From: Candidatus Omnitrophota bacterium
GTDB lineage: Bacteria; Omnitrophota; Gorgyraeia; Gygaellales; Profunditerraquicolaceae
Length of the DNA: 21,830 nt
Assembly (NCBI GenBank): GCA_028706895.1
Contig: JAQTVG010000003.1
Span: forward strand, 1 to 21,830
Reading direction: 5' to 3'
The position numbers were made by a program, and so were the translations under genes. Below, one piece after another: positions 14,602-21,829 of this stretch (its first letter is position 1; every line of letters begins with the position of its first letter). The notes under the pieces are model-generated. The model had not been told where the DNA came from, did no database searches, and saw only the letters and a list, made by a program, of their open reading frames with translations.

Positions 14602-16836
14602 CTATTCAGCGTGCACTGCCGCAACGGTAAGCCTGGCCAAAAGATACGAAGTAGTTGATTCTGCGCCCTGATTAAGGTTAATATACCCTTCCCCTACGCC
14701 GTCATAGCAACCGCCGGTAGCCCGATCATACACCACCTGCTTAAGGCTATTGTCCCCTAAAAACCAATTAAAAACATCATGCATAAGCTTATTGTACTTT
14801 GTATCCTTGAGAACCGCATACGCTGTTGCCAGGGCGCAAGTCATGGCTGCCACATCCTCGGGCTGCTGATCAAAGTAACGACGTTCGCCGGTCTTATGAT
14901 GCCAGCCGTCCTGGCCTATCGGTGCGTAGATGCGATTGACAAAAGTCTGACTAATAAGAAACTCAAAGGTTTTTCTGCCTATATCAAGATATTCGCTGTT
15001 TCCCGTATGCATATGGCCCAAAATGAGCGCTTCCGGAAGCACGGCGTTAGAATAAGTAAGGTAATTCTCAAACCACTGCCATTGTGGCGAAGAAACCGCA
15101 CGATATAACGAAACCAGCCTATCGCAATGACTGATAATCAACTGCATAACGTCCGGGCCTTCCCACTGCCGCATCTTTGCTAAAAGCAGAGAAAATCCTT
15201 TAACGTGAAACGCCACTGAACGGGGAGATTCAAACATATGATACTGTTCCAGCCTTCTTTTAATAAGATCTCTGGCTTTATCGAGTATACGCTGTGGGAG
15301 CGAATCAGTCACGGCGCACACGGACAATGCCCAAAAAGCCCGGCCGTTGGCATCATCAAGATTTTCTTTTTCATTGAGCACGGTATCTACTTTTCTGTCC
15401 GGACGTACATAATTACAGAATCGGCCGTCTTCACCCATGACATATTCGATAAAACCAAGATACAATTCTATGCGCTTAAGCAGCTCTTCCTTATGTTTAT
15501 ACTCCTCATAACAAAGGCATGCGACTATCAATGCGCGAGCGTTATCATCAAGGGTGTAGCCTGATGAGATATCCGGAAGGGATAATTTGGCAAACTGTAC
15601 AATCCCAAAATCATCCGTTAACCGGAAGAGGTGAGCGAGATTAATACGGGGAAACCTTTTCTGCTCGCTACTCTGAGCAATAGCATCGCTGTACTTTGAG
15701 AATAATTTCAGATACTCCAGCGCAACATTCTCCCAAGCCATATTACGGGTTCGAAAATATGCATTTTTGGCCAGTTGTTCTCTCGCCACAGGATCTTTAA
15801 GAAGAACGCTTAGCGCCCGGGCATAAGCGGAGGGATTACGAAAATCAACCAATATCCCCACCTCCGGAGTCACGAGTTCTTTAGCCTGGGCAAAACAAGT
15901 TGAGACCACCGGCCTTCCCGTGCCCAGGGCATAGGAAAGCGTTCCGGAAACCGCTTGATTGGGATTAAGAGAGGTAGAGATATAAATATCCGCGGCCTTT
16001 AAAAACTGCAAAAGCTCATCCAGCGTAACATACTCGTTATAAAAATTTACGTGGGCAGTGAGCTTAAGATCATGGACCTTCTGAGTCAAGAAATTACGAT
16101 AGCTTTCGCCTTCCTCCTTTAGCACATTAGGATGAGTTACTCCCAGGATTACATAAAGTAAATCCGGATAAGCCTTCACGACCTCAGGGAGTGCTTCAAT
16201 GACATACTCAAGTCCTTTACCCCTGCTTAAAAAACCAAACGTAAGAAGGTTCACTTTTTTCTTAAGTCCCAGGAAAGACTTCGGCTTGACGCTCGAGGTA
16301 TAGGGCATGGCGTGGATGCCATGAGGTATAACCGAAATTTTCTCTTCATCGATACCATATGCACTAATAAGCAACTCTTTAGAATGCCTGGTCATTGCCA
16401 CCAGGCCGCTTGCATGCTCGGCTATGGCGTGGACCACGCGATACATTTTTTCATCCGGAGACGGCAAGATGCTGTGCAAAGTTACAATCGATGGTTTTTT
16501 GAGGGCCTCAAGAAATGAGATAATATGTGAGCCAAGTGGCCCTGCGAAGATGCCAAACTCGTGCTGGATATTGACCAAGCGCACATCATTCATGGCATTA
16601 ATAGTCTCGGCAATTCTAATGTATTCATCATGGGAAGAGCAACCTATCTCACTAATTACTTTTCTGGGATAATGGCAACGCGATATATCATCTGTATTTA
16701 CCGCGACTACCCTAGACTCAATTGCAGGCAAAAGCAGATCGTCCATGGCTGAGGTAAGATCTTCGGTAAATGTGGCCATGCCGCACTCTCGGGGAGGAAA
16801 CGTTGAAACATAAATGACCTTGATTGATTCTTTCAT
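14602..16836 (-). CDS. GT4 glycosyltransferase fused to an alpha-toroid domain
   Basis: A 744-residue two-domain protein. Residues 1-390 are a GT-B fold glycosyltransferase of the GT4 type: the N-terminal STFPPRECGMATFTEDL loop, VIPHGIHAMPY (169-179), LLTFGFLSRGKGLEYVIEAL and a variant nucleotide-sugar site NPNQAVSGTLSYALG (291-305) in place of the usual E-x7-E motif. Residues 395-744 form an alpha-helical region like six-hairpin (alpha/alpha)6 enzymes (ANGRAFWAL, WQWFENYLTYSNAVLPEAL, DQQPEDVAAMTCALATAY, GAESTTSYLLARL). From memory, this fusion recurs beside GH130/PH1107-like enzymes. It overlaps the GH130 gene by 4 bp (ATGA), so the two are translationally coupled. A mannosyl acceptor or product is likely because GH130 enzymes act on beta-mannosides, but the sequence does not prove it. 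It has no signal peptide and should be cytoplasmic. Confidence 0.82.
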   Translation of the reverse strand: MKESIKVIYVSTFPPRECGMATFTEDLTSAMDDLLLPAIESRVVAVNTDDISRCHYPRKVISEIGCSSHDEYIRIAETINAMNDVRLVNIQHEFGIFAGPLGSHIISFLEALKKPSIVTLHSILPSPDEKMYRVVHAIAEHASGLVAMTRHSKELLISAYGIDEEKISVIPHGIHAMPYTSSVKPKSFLGLKKKVNLLTFGFLSRGKGLEYVIEALPEVVKAYPDLLYVILGVTHPNVLKEEGESYRNFLTQKVHDLKLTAHVNFYNEYVTLDELLQFLKAADIYISTSLNPNQAVSGTLSYALGTGRPVVSTCFAQAKELVTPEVGILVDFRNPSAYARALSVLLKDPVAREQLAKNAYFRTRNMAWENVALEYLKLFSKYSDAIAQSSEQKRFPRINLAHLFRLTDDFGIVQFAKLSLPDISSGYTLDDNARALIVACLCYEEYKHKEELLKRIELYLGFIEYVMGEDGRFCNYVRPDRKVDTVLNEKENLDDANGRAFWALSVCAVTDSLPQRILDKARDLIKRRLEQYHMFESPRSVAFHVKGFSLLLAKMRQWEGPDVMQLIISHCDRLVSLYRAVSSPQWQWFENYLTYSNAVLPEALILGHMHTGNSEYLDIGRKTFEFLISQTFVNRIYAPIGQDGWHHKTGERRYFDQQPEDVAAMTCALATAYAVLKDTKYNKLMHDVFNWFLGDNSLKQVVYDRATGGCYDGVGEGYINLNQGAESTTSYLLARLTVAAVHAE

Positions 16837-17867
16837 CTCTGCACAGTGTTTTTTTTAAGCTCCTCCAGCAACGCTTCCATATCTACGGATTTCGCCGCGA
16901 TGCGTTTGTCCGCTGCACCATAATAAATATAGAGCCTGCCGTCTTTTATCCGAGTACCCGTAGGAAAGACTACATTGTTAACATCGCCTTTTTTCTCCCA
17001 TTCCTGGCTCGGAGAAAATAAAGGTTTCTTCATACGCGCGATTACCTTTGTGGGGTCGTCCAGATCAAAGAGCGCCGCCGCGGCATGGTAAATCCTGCCC
17101 ACGCGGGAATCCTCTACCGCGTGATAAATTAAAAGCCATCCGTCCGCTGTCTCTATTGGCGGACACCCCCCGCCAATATTGCGGCTCTCAAACCTGTATT
17201 CGGAATCAAGCATCACATACCGGCCCAAGTCTTTAAGATACGCCCTCCAATAGTCTTCGGTAAGTTCTTTGAAATCATCAAAATAGATCACTTGTATCCC
17301 GGGCAGCACACGGTGGATAAGAGCGAATTTGTTATTTATTTTCTTCGGGAAGATAAACGCGTCTTTTTCCCACAGCAGGATATCCACTCCCTGCCGGTCT
17401 TTTATATATGACTCAAAGAAAAAATATTTCTCTCTCATTGCGATGGGCGAACTACCAAAGAGCCTCCCTGCCTCGGCATAGGTGAAACGCGCAGAGATAA
17501 TACCGTGCCTTTGAAAATTGATGAGGTCGGTGCTGGTGGCATAAGCAAAAAGGGCATTAGTGCCGTCATAAACTGTATAAAAAAGATAGTAGGTGCCATC
17601 AAGAAAAACGATGCGCGGATCCTCCACGCCTTTTTTATCGTAATCATATTCGGGAACGATTACGGCCTTCTGGGAACGTAGGACAACTTTGTTATCCACC
17701 AGTTGACAGTAGCCGATTGAAGAACACATATCTGTTTTTCTGACAGCCCGGTAGAACATATGCGTGATGCCGTCTTTTTCGATGCAGGCGGGGTTTAAGA
17801 CCGCCTGATTCTCAAATTCATTCTGAGAACTTTCAAGTATAATACCTTCGCTTCTGACTTCAATCAT
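16833..17867 (-). CDS. GH130 (PH1107-related) beta-mannoside phosphorylase/hydrolase
   Basis: A 344-residue five-bladed propeller enzyme of family GH130, which mostly phosphorolyses beta-mannosides to mannose 1-phosphate. Seen here are the blade motifs HMFYRAV, GVEDPRIVFLDGTYYLFYT with the likely proton-donor Asp83, GGGCPPIETADGWLLIYHAVED (His249 in the phosphate-binding region in phosphorylase members) and VVFPTGTRIKDGRLYIYYGAAD. Some GH130 members are hydrolases, and I cannot settle which this is. It has no signal peptide, so it should act in the cytoplasm. GGGG stands shortly before the ATG, and the promoter at 17941-17969 lies about 70 bp upstream. The stop codon overlaps the start of the glycosyltransferase, which suggests joint synthesis and recycling of a mannose-containing oligosaccharide or polymer. 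Confidence 0.85.
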   Translation of the reverse strand: MIEVRSEGIILESSQNEFENQAVLNPACIEKDGITHMFYRAVRKTDMCSSIGYCQLVDNKVVLRSQKAVIVPEYDYDKKGVEDPRIVFLDGTYYLFYTVYDGTNALFAYATSTDLINFQRHGIISARFTYAEAGRLFGSSPIAMREKYFFFESYIKDRQGVDILLWEKDAFIFPKKINNKFALIHRVLPGIQVIYFDDFKELTEDYWRAYLKDLGRYVMLDSEYRFESRNIGGGCPPIETADGWLLIYHAVEDSRVGRIYHAAAALFDLDDPTKVIARMKKPLFSPSQEWEKKGDVNNVVFPTGTRIKDGRLYIYYGAADKRIAAKSVDMEALLEELKKNTVQR

Positions 17868-17940
17868 TTAGGCCCCTTCTCTGCTAAGTGAAATTTCTCC
17901 TCTTAAGAATTTAGATTTGATCCTTTTTACCAATATTTGT

Positions 17941-17969
17941 ATTATATGCTCAATCCCAGATCTTATCAA
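17941..17969 (-). promoter_or_regulatory. Sigma70-type promoter for the GH130-GT4 pair
   Basis: TTGATA (17964-17969) and TATAAT (17941-17946) are separated by 17 bp on the minus strand, a near-consensus promoter. Transcription should start near 17934, leaving a leader of about 67 nt with an AGAGGAGA purine stretch and then the GGGG ribosome site before the ATG at 17867. Confidence 0.68.
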
Positions 17970-18087
17970 TGATTTTAAAAAATGCGTGGAATTCCCAAAA
18001 GACAACTATCGGAAATTTAATAGGTGAGCCCGTTAAAGGCGCCCGGGAAAGGGTCGCCATAGAAAGGATCTCTGTATACAGGTATTG

Positions 18088-18234
18088 TTAAATTTGAGAG
18101 GTGACTCCTTTAAGAACACTCTTGTGCTTCTTAAAAAACATATCCTTGGGTAAACTATCGGCATTTATTACCAGTATCGGCTGATGTGACAAATTCGTAA
18201 CGATTACCTGATGCTTTTTCCCCCCCCAAGAATA
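18088..18234 (-). pseudogene. Possible gene remnant with a homopolymer tract
   Basis: A 49-codon open frame with no usable start near its beginning. It runs through an eight-base C tract (18220-18227; G on the coding strand) and gives a protein-like sequence (KKHQVIVTNLSHQPIL, then VINADSLPKDMFFKKHK) ending GVTSQI. The codon mix looks real, but the 5' part of any gene is missing: upstream lies the stop of the MscS gene. It may be the end of a decayed gene, or chance. I do not recognise a family. Confidence 0.2.
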
Positions 18235-18239
18235 TCAGA

Positions 18240-19292
18240 TTATTGTTTAGACACAAACAGCGTCTGCGTAGGATAGGCAAATTCTACACCGCGTTTTTCA
18301 AACTCTTCTTTAATCGCGAAATTAATCTCCTGCTGGATGTCCATATATTTGTTATAATCGGAGCTTGAAACAAAATATACTACCTCAAATATAAGACTAA
18401 AATCCCCATAACTAAAAAAGTGGGCGCGGTCAAAAGCCGCGTCTTTGGTATTCTTTATAATTTCCTCAATAATTTTTGGGATCTCTTTTAATTGGCCAAG
18501 AGAAGTCTGATATGTTACACCTAACCGGAATAAAACACGTCTTTTCTGCATAAGCCTATAATTACGCACGCGAGAGTCGGTAAGATCGGTATTGGAAAAT
18601 ATCACCTGCTCACCGCCTAAACTGCGTATGCGTGTGGTTTTTATTCCAATGTACTCAACGGTACCCATAAAATCGCCGATAATTATAAAATCACCTATTT
18701 TGAAAGGGTGGTCAAACACTATAGAAAAATAGCTGAAGAAATCTTTCAAGAGCGCCTGCGCGGCTATAGCCACCGCAATGCCACCGATTCCTAAACCGGC
18801 AATTATTGTGGAAACTTTATATCCAAGGTTATCCAATAAGATGACAACCGCCAAAACCCAGATCAAAATTTTAACGGCCCATAACATTCCATCCAGGCTG
18901 CGCACTACCGTAGGATCTTGTTGCTTTTTAACAAGATATGTATTAATGCCCCAACCGGCAAGCATAACCACTATGCGCGCGGAAAAAAAAGTGATAATAA
19001 TCATCTCCAACGCGTTAATTAAGGTGCCTGCTCCGGAAGGTAATTTTAATGTTTTGGCACTTACATAAAAACAACTAATATATAATGCCGGCAGGCCGAT
19101 CTTTTCCAGAATTTTTATTATGAAATCATCGAATTTTGTAGTCGTTCTTTCCGCTAGTTTCTTAAGGCGCCTTATAAGAACACGGATAACTACTTTAACA
19201 AACAGCATGCTCAAAGCTAATGTAAATATGGCAATGATGTAATCTGAAATACGATTACCTAAAAATACTTGCTCCAAAACTTTCCAGTTCAT
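18240..19292 (-). CDS. MscS-family mechanosensitive channel
   Basis: An inner-membrane channel of about 350 residues that opens under membrane tension and releases solutes on osmotic downshift. About five hydrophobic segments are visible. The last is the pore-lining helix STIIAGLGIGGIAVAIAAQ (about 161-179), rich in Gly and Ala, followed by LLKDFFSYFSIVFDHPFKIGDFI, the classic start of the cytoplasmic beta domain, and FSNTDLTDSRVRNY in the vestibule. The length exceeds minimal MscS (286 aa in E. coli) and fits YnaI-like members with extra N-terminal helices. AGGAG precedes both an in-frame GTG (19295) and the ATG (19292); I prefer the ATG. It follows hflC by about 110 bp on the same strand and may belong to that operon. 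Confidence 0.88.
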   Translation of the reverse strand: MNWKVLEQVFLGNRISDYIIAIFTLALSMLFVKVVIRVLIRRLKKLAERTTTKFDDFIIKILEKIGLPALYISCFYVSAKTLKLPSGAGTLINALEMIIITFFSARIVVMLAGWGINTYLVKKQQDPTVVRSLDGMLWAVKILIWVLAVVILLDNLGYKVSTIIAGLGIGGIAVAIAAQALLKDFFSYFSIVFDHPFKIGDFIIIGDFMGTVEYIGIKTTRIRSLGGEQVIFSNTDLTDSRVRNYRLMQKRRVLFRLGVTYQTSLGQLKEIPKIIEEIIKNTKDAAFDRAHFFSYGDFSLIFEVVYFVSSSDYNKYMDIQQEINFAIKEEFEKRGVEFAYPTQTLFVSKQ

Positions 19293-19315
19293 CACAACTT
19301 TTCTCCTATAAAATG

Positions 19316-19405
19316 CTAAAACATTCCCTGACCGCCGGTGGATTCAAGCTGCTTAAGCCTCACCGTCAAATCAATCAGGGATCTTATTAAAATAGATTTT
19401 AAATT
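19316..19405 (-). other. In-frame open extension after the hflC stop
   Basis: Directly after the TAA of hflC the same frame stays open for 29 codons to a TAG at 19316-19318. It reads NLKSILIRSLIDLTVRLKQ and then LESTGGQGMF, with an amphipathic-helix pattern. No ATG precedes it, and only TTG or ATT could start it. It may be a relic of a longer HflC tail, a small unrecognised protein, or chance. It occupies most of the gap before mscS. Confidence 0.2.
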
Positions 19406-20365
19406 TTATTTATCCAGGGCCTTAAGATATTTATAGTAATCACTATCAGTAGTCAAAATCAGTGTTGAGTTTTCGTCAATAGTGCCTTTATATGTTTCTA
19501 AAGTCTTAAGGAGCGAGTAAAATTCTGGATTCTGCTCATAAGAGCCGGCGTAAATATTAATTGCTTCGGCATCGGCTTTTCCGATAATAGACTGCGCCTG
19601 CCGATAGGCTTCTGAAGTAATTAACTTTAGCTCTTTACCTGTCTGGCCTTCGATCTCGGCAGATTTACCAAATCCTTCTGAGCGATATTTCTCGGCGGCG
19701 CGCTTTCTCTCGGCAATCATCCGGTCATACACCTTATTGCGCACTTCTTCCACATAATTTACGCGCTTTATACGCACATCCATAATCTCAATCCCGTATT
19801 GTGGGGCGAGAACTTTTGCTTTATCTAATATAGAACGAGTCAACTCTTGCCTGCCTATTCCAATACGCTCTAAAGCTTCCTCGCTAACAATAGCATCAGC
19901 TCCTAGATCCTTACTTTCTAATATGCGATTTGAATTCCTTACCGCCTCAACCAGAAGATTCCCTGTAACAGCATCCCTGGTGGCTGAATTGATAATATCA
20001 TTTAGACGGCTGCTAGCGCTCGACTCATTGCCTACGGACTGTAAAAACTTCAAAGCGTCCACTATCTTCCAACGCGCCATTGTATCTACCCAGATATATT
20101 TTTTGTCTTTTGTGGGTATCTGATTCGGATCACCATCCCATTCCAGAAGCCTCTTCTCAAAATAATGCGCCTGTTGAATAAAAGGTGTCTTAAAATGCAG
20201 GCCCGCGGATGTTATCGGCTCTCCCACCGGTTTGCCAAACTGAGTAATTACTACCTGTTTTGTTTCATCTACTACAAATAACGCCCCGCTTGCAAACGCA
20301 AACACAACAATTATAGCCAGGAAAAAAACTAAACCCAAAATTGTCCCTAATTTGCCTTCTTTCAT
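19406..20365 (-). CDS. hflC: FtsH protease modulator HflC (SPFH/prohibitin family)
   Basis: A 319-residue membrane-anchored protein that with HflK forms the large periplasm-facing cage around the FtsH protease and modulates turnover of membrane proteins. Residues 9-30 are the single transmembrane helix (GTILGLVFFLAIIVVFAFAS). The SPFH/band-7 domain follows (VDETKQVVITQFGKPVG, SAGLHFKTPF, KRLLEWDG), with the HflC-like YGIEIMDVRIKRVNY and RMIAERKRAAEKYRSEG stretches leading into a coiled-coil region. Length is near the 334 residues of E. coli HflC. The gene overlaps hflK by 4 bp (ATGA), the normal hflK-hflC order. ftsH itself is not in the window. Confidence 0.93.
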   Translation of the reverse strand: MKEGKLGTILGLVFFLAIIVVFAFASGALFVVDETKQVVITQFGKPVGEPITSAGLHFKTPFIQQAHYFEKRLLEWDGDPNQIPTKDKKYIWVDTMARWKIVDALKFLQSVGNESSASSRLNDIINSATRDAVTGNLLVEAVRNSNRILESKDLGADAIVSEEALERIGIGRQELTRSILDKAKVLAPQYGIEIMDVRIKRVNYVEEVRNKVYDRMIAERKRAAEKYRSEGFGKSAEIEGQTGKELKLITSEAYRQAQSIIGKADAEAINIYAGSYEQNPEFYSLLKTLETYKGTIDENSTLILTTDSDYYKYLKALDK

Positions 20366-21363
20366 TGTTTAAGTTCTCCTTTCTTGCCTATATCTAATAA
20401 CGGCAATATGGAAGATTGCCTTGGGTCAATAATATATTTTTCTTTTACCTTAGGCAAGACTTCAGCAAGCGTCTCAAGATATAGCCTCTTGCGGGTAATC
20501 TCCGGAGCTTTTTTATACTCCCCTAAAGTTACTAAAAATCTTTCTGACTCGCCTTTGGCCCTATTTATCTTATCAAGAGAATATCCTTCTGCTTCACGGA
20601 TAGTCCGTTCCGCTTCTCCTTTAGCTTTCGGTATGGTTTTATTATAAGCCTCCCAGGCCTGGTTAATCATTTTTTCTTTTTCCTGTTTTGCCTCATTTAC
20701 TTCGTTAAAAGCCGGTTTTACTTTATCAGGAGGATTTACATCCAATAACTTTACTGTGATAACCTGCACTCCTGTCTGGTAATCATCCAGAATTTTTTGC
20801 ATCTCGATTTGAGCTAAATGGTCTATTTCTTCTCTTTTAATAGTCAATACCTCATCCACGGTATAATCTCCTACAAACCGGCGCATAACTATCTCAGAAA
20901 CGTCCCTTATGACCTTAAGAGGGTCACGCACGACAAAAAGCAATTTTATGGGGTCTTTTATCTTAAATTGCACAATCCAACGCACATCAAGTATGTTCAA
21001 GTCCCCTGTAAGCATAAGAGATTCCTCAAGGTCTGATCCATAAGAATATCCTGTTCTTAACCCTGTGTTCGTGTTTCTGACCCCAAACTCTTCCTTAAAA
21101 ATCTTCTCTACCTTAATAGGGGTTACTCTATCAATTCCAAAAGGAATTTTAGTATGCAGCCCTGGCGAGCTTAAGCCGATATATTTACCGAATCTTTGAA
21201 TTACGCCTACCTCATCCGGGCCTATTGAATAGATTACACCTTTTAATCCCAGAATAACAATCAGGCCTAATACTATCCAAGGGATATACTTACCATAATT
21301 AAAAAACTTCTTTTTGCCTATATCGATTATTTCATCCGGGCTGGGGGGATTTTGCCAATCCAT
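20362..21363 (-). CDS. hflK: FtsH protease modulator HflK (SPFH/prohibitin family)
   Basis: The partner of HflC in the HflKC-FtsH complex. It has 333 residues, a transmembrane helix at about 26-45 (YIPWIVLGLIVILGLKGVIY), then the SPFH domain (GPDEVGVIQRFGKYIGLSSPGLHTKIPF as consecutive elements), the strand LNILDVRWIVQFKIKDP and a long charged helical stretch (NEAKQEKEKMINQAWEAYN, AKGEAERTIREAEGYS). The N-terminal part is short: E. coli HflK (419 aa) has a long Gly/Gln-rich cytoplasmic extension that is absent here. AAAGGAG (21370-21376) supports the ATG at 21361-21363. The leader carries a promoter, hairpins and a terminator, so expression may be controlled by premature termination. Confidence 0.93.
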   Translation of the reverse strand: MDWQNPPSPDEIIDIGKKKFFNYGKYIPWIVLGLIVILGLKGVIYSIGPDEVGVIQRFGKYIGLSSPGLHTKIPFGIDRVTPIKVEKIFKEEFGVRNTNTGLRTGYSYGSDLEESLMLTGDLNILDVRWIVQFKIKDPIKLLFVVRDPLKVIRDVSEIVMRRFVGDYTVDEVLTIKREEIDHLAQIEMQKILDDYQTGVQVITVKLLDVNPPDKVKPAFNEVNEAKQEKEKMINQAWEAYNKTIPKAKGEAERTIREAEGYSLDKINRAKGESERFLVTLGEYKKAPEITRKRLYLETLAEVLPKVKEKYIIDPRQSSILPLLDIGKKGELKQ

Positions 21364-21383
21364 AGCAGACTCCTTTCAAATTT

Positions 21384-21440
21384 TTATGTTACGCAAAAAT
21401 AAAAGCCGCCTCTGCCTATCGCAGATGGCGGCCCGACCAT
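21384..21440 (-). CDS. Candidate leader peptide upstream of hflK
   Basis: An 18-codon frame (MVGPPSAIGRGGFYFCVT) with an ATG at 21438-21440 and GAAGG eight bases upstream. The whole terminator stem and U-tract at 21395-21432 lie inside it, and its TAA (21384-21386) is 20 bases before the hflK ATG. A ribosome on this frame would melt the terminator hairpin. This may be a real leader peptide or chance; no conservation could be tested. Confidence 0.25.
   Translation of the reverse strand: MVGPPSAIGRGGFYFCVT
21395..21432 (-). terminator. Strong intrinsic terminator in the hflK leader
   Basis: On the minus strand, GGCCGCC-A-TCTGC pairs with GCAGA-GGCGGC around a GATAG loop: eleven pairs with one bulged A (21405-21432). 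It is followed by TTTTATTTTT (21395-21404). It lies between the promoter at 21509-21536 and the hflK ribosome site, so it would end transcripts of about 108 nt before hflK unless bypassed. Confidence 0.8.
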
Positions 21441-21450
21441 CAATACTACC

Positions 21451-21482
21451 TTCAGAAACAAAAATTATTTCTGAACCCAGAA
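21451..21482 (-). promoter_or_regulatory. Mutually exclusive hairpins in the hflK leader
   Basis: TTCAGAAA (21468-21475) pairs perfectly with TTTCTGAA (21451-21458) across a nine-base loop. Part of it, CAGAA, can instead pair with the preceding TTCTG in TTCTGGGTTCAGAA (21469-21482). Only one fold can form at a time. The downstream fold would partly mask the GAAGG ribosome site of the candidate leader peptide (about 21449-21453), which makes a translation-linked switch possible. Confidence 0.4.
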
Positions 21483-21508
21483 AAATGTTCTATAGTGCTT
21501 ATGTATCT

Positions 21509-21536
21509 ATTCTAAAGAAATTTGTGTTCTTGTCAA
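21509..21536 (-). promoter_or_regulatory. Sigma70-type promoter upstream of hflK
   Basis: A consensus TTGACA (21531-21536) and TAGAAT (21509-21514, five of six consensus bases) are 16 bp apart on the minus strand. Transcription would start near 21502, giving a leader of about 140 nt to the hflK ATG. It stands 18 bp after the end of the open frame at 21554-21829. Confidence 0.65.
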
Positions 21537-21553
21537 GCATAATCGAGGATTAT

Positions 21554-21829
21554 TTAAAATTGAACTCTAGCCTTCTCGCAAATCGGACAGTCATATTCGA
21601 CAAAAGAAGACTCTCTAGACACAGCTATAAACAAAAAACCCGTAACTTGAGATCGCGGGATAAAAGATAACTGAGGCTCCTTATGGGAGTTAGCTCTAAA
21701 TTTCTGTTTATCTCTGTCCCCCTGAGAAACCCCCTCATCCGTTTTCCCGGCAGAAAGCCGGAGACCAACGCAAATCCTGTTAGCGTTGGGTGTTGTCTCT
21801 AATGCCCGGGTAAAGCCGGTCTCTAATGA
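21554..21829 (-). CDS. Possible 3' end of an upstream gene (partial, uncertain)
   Basis: A frame on the minus strand enters from the right edge and stays open for 91 codons to a TAA at 21554-21556. Its end reads FLFIAVSRESSFVEYDCPI then CEKARVQF, with a CPIC pair suggestive of half a zinc ribbon. The first part is repeat-like (LETGFTRALETTPNANR) and overlaps strong hairpins, so it could equally be non-coding DNA open by chance. No family is recognised. The promoter of hflK follows 18 bp later, consistent with a gene end here. Confidence 0.28.
   Translation of the reverse strand, partial: SLETGFTRALETTPNANRICVGLRLSAGKTDEGVSQGDRDKQKFRANSHKEPQLSFIPRSQVTGFLFIAVSRESSFVEYDCPICEKARVQF
21747..21828. 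repeat. Hairpin cluster and short direct repeat at the right edge
   Basis: CCGGC-AGAAA-GCCGG forms a hairpin at 21747-21761. CCAACGC and GCGTTGG form a seven-pair hairpin at 21765-21789, extended by GAGAC (21761-21765) with GTCTC (21795-21799). The ten bases GTCTCTAATG occur at 21795-21804 and again at 21819-21828, and AAAGCCGG also occurs twice. GAGACC can pair with either GTCTC copy. This could be a structured RNA or a mobile-type repeat cut by the window edge; I could not match it to a known class. Confidence 0.4.

Larger units (their letters stand above)
17868..18239. other. Gene-poor gap of 372 bp
   Basis: The gap between the MscS channel gene and the GH130 gene. It holds the GH130 promoter (17941-17969) at its left end and a possible gene remnant (18088-18234) at its right end. 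Between these lies an imperfect GC-rich hairpin at 18038-18058 (GGCG with CGCC, interrupted) with only a short TTT after it on the minus strand. That could be a weak terminator of the hflK-hflC-mscS unit. I see no tRNA, insertion sequence or CRISPR repeat. Confidence 0.5.

Noticed and set aside
21314..21670. 118-codon plus-strand open frame at the right end
   Set aside because: It crosses the start of hflK, the terminator and the promoter in antisense, so it is not credible as a gene.
21761..21799. Integron attC-like site
   Set aside because: The arms form a good hairpin, but the core does not fit the RYYYAAC/GTTRRRY consensus and no integrase is visible.
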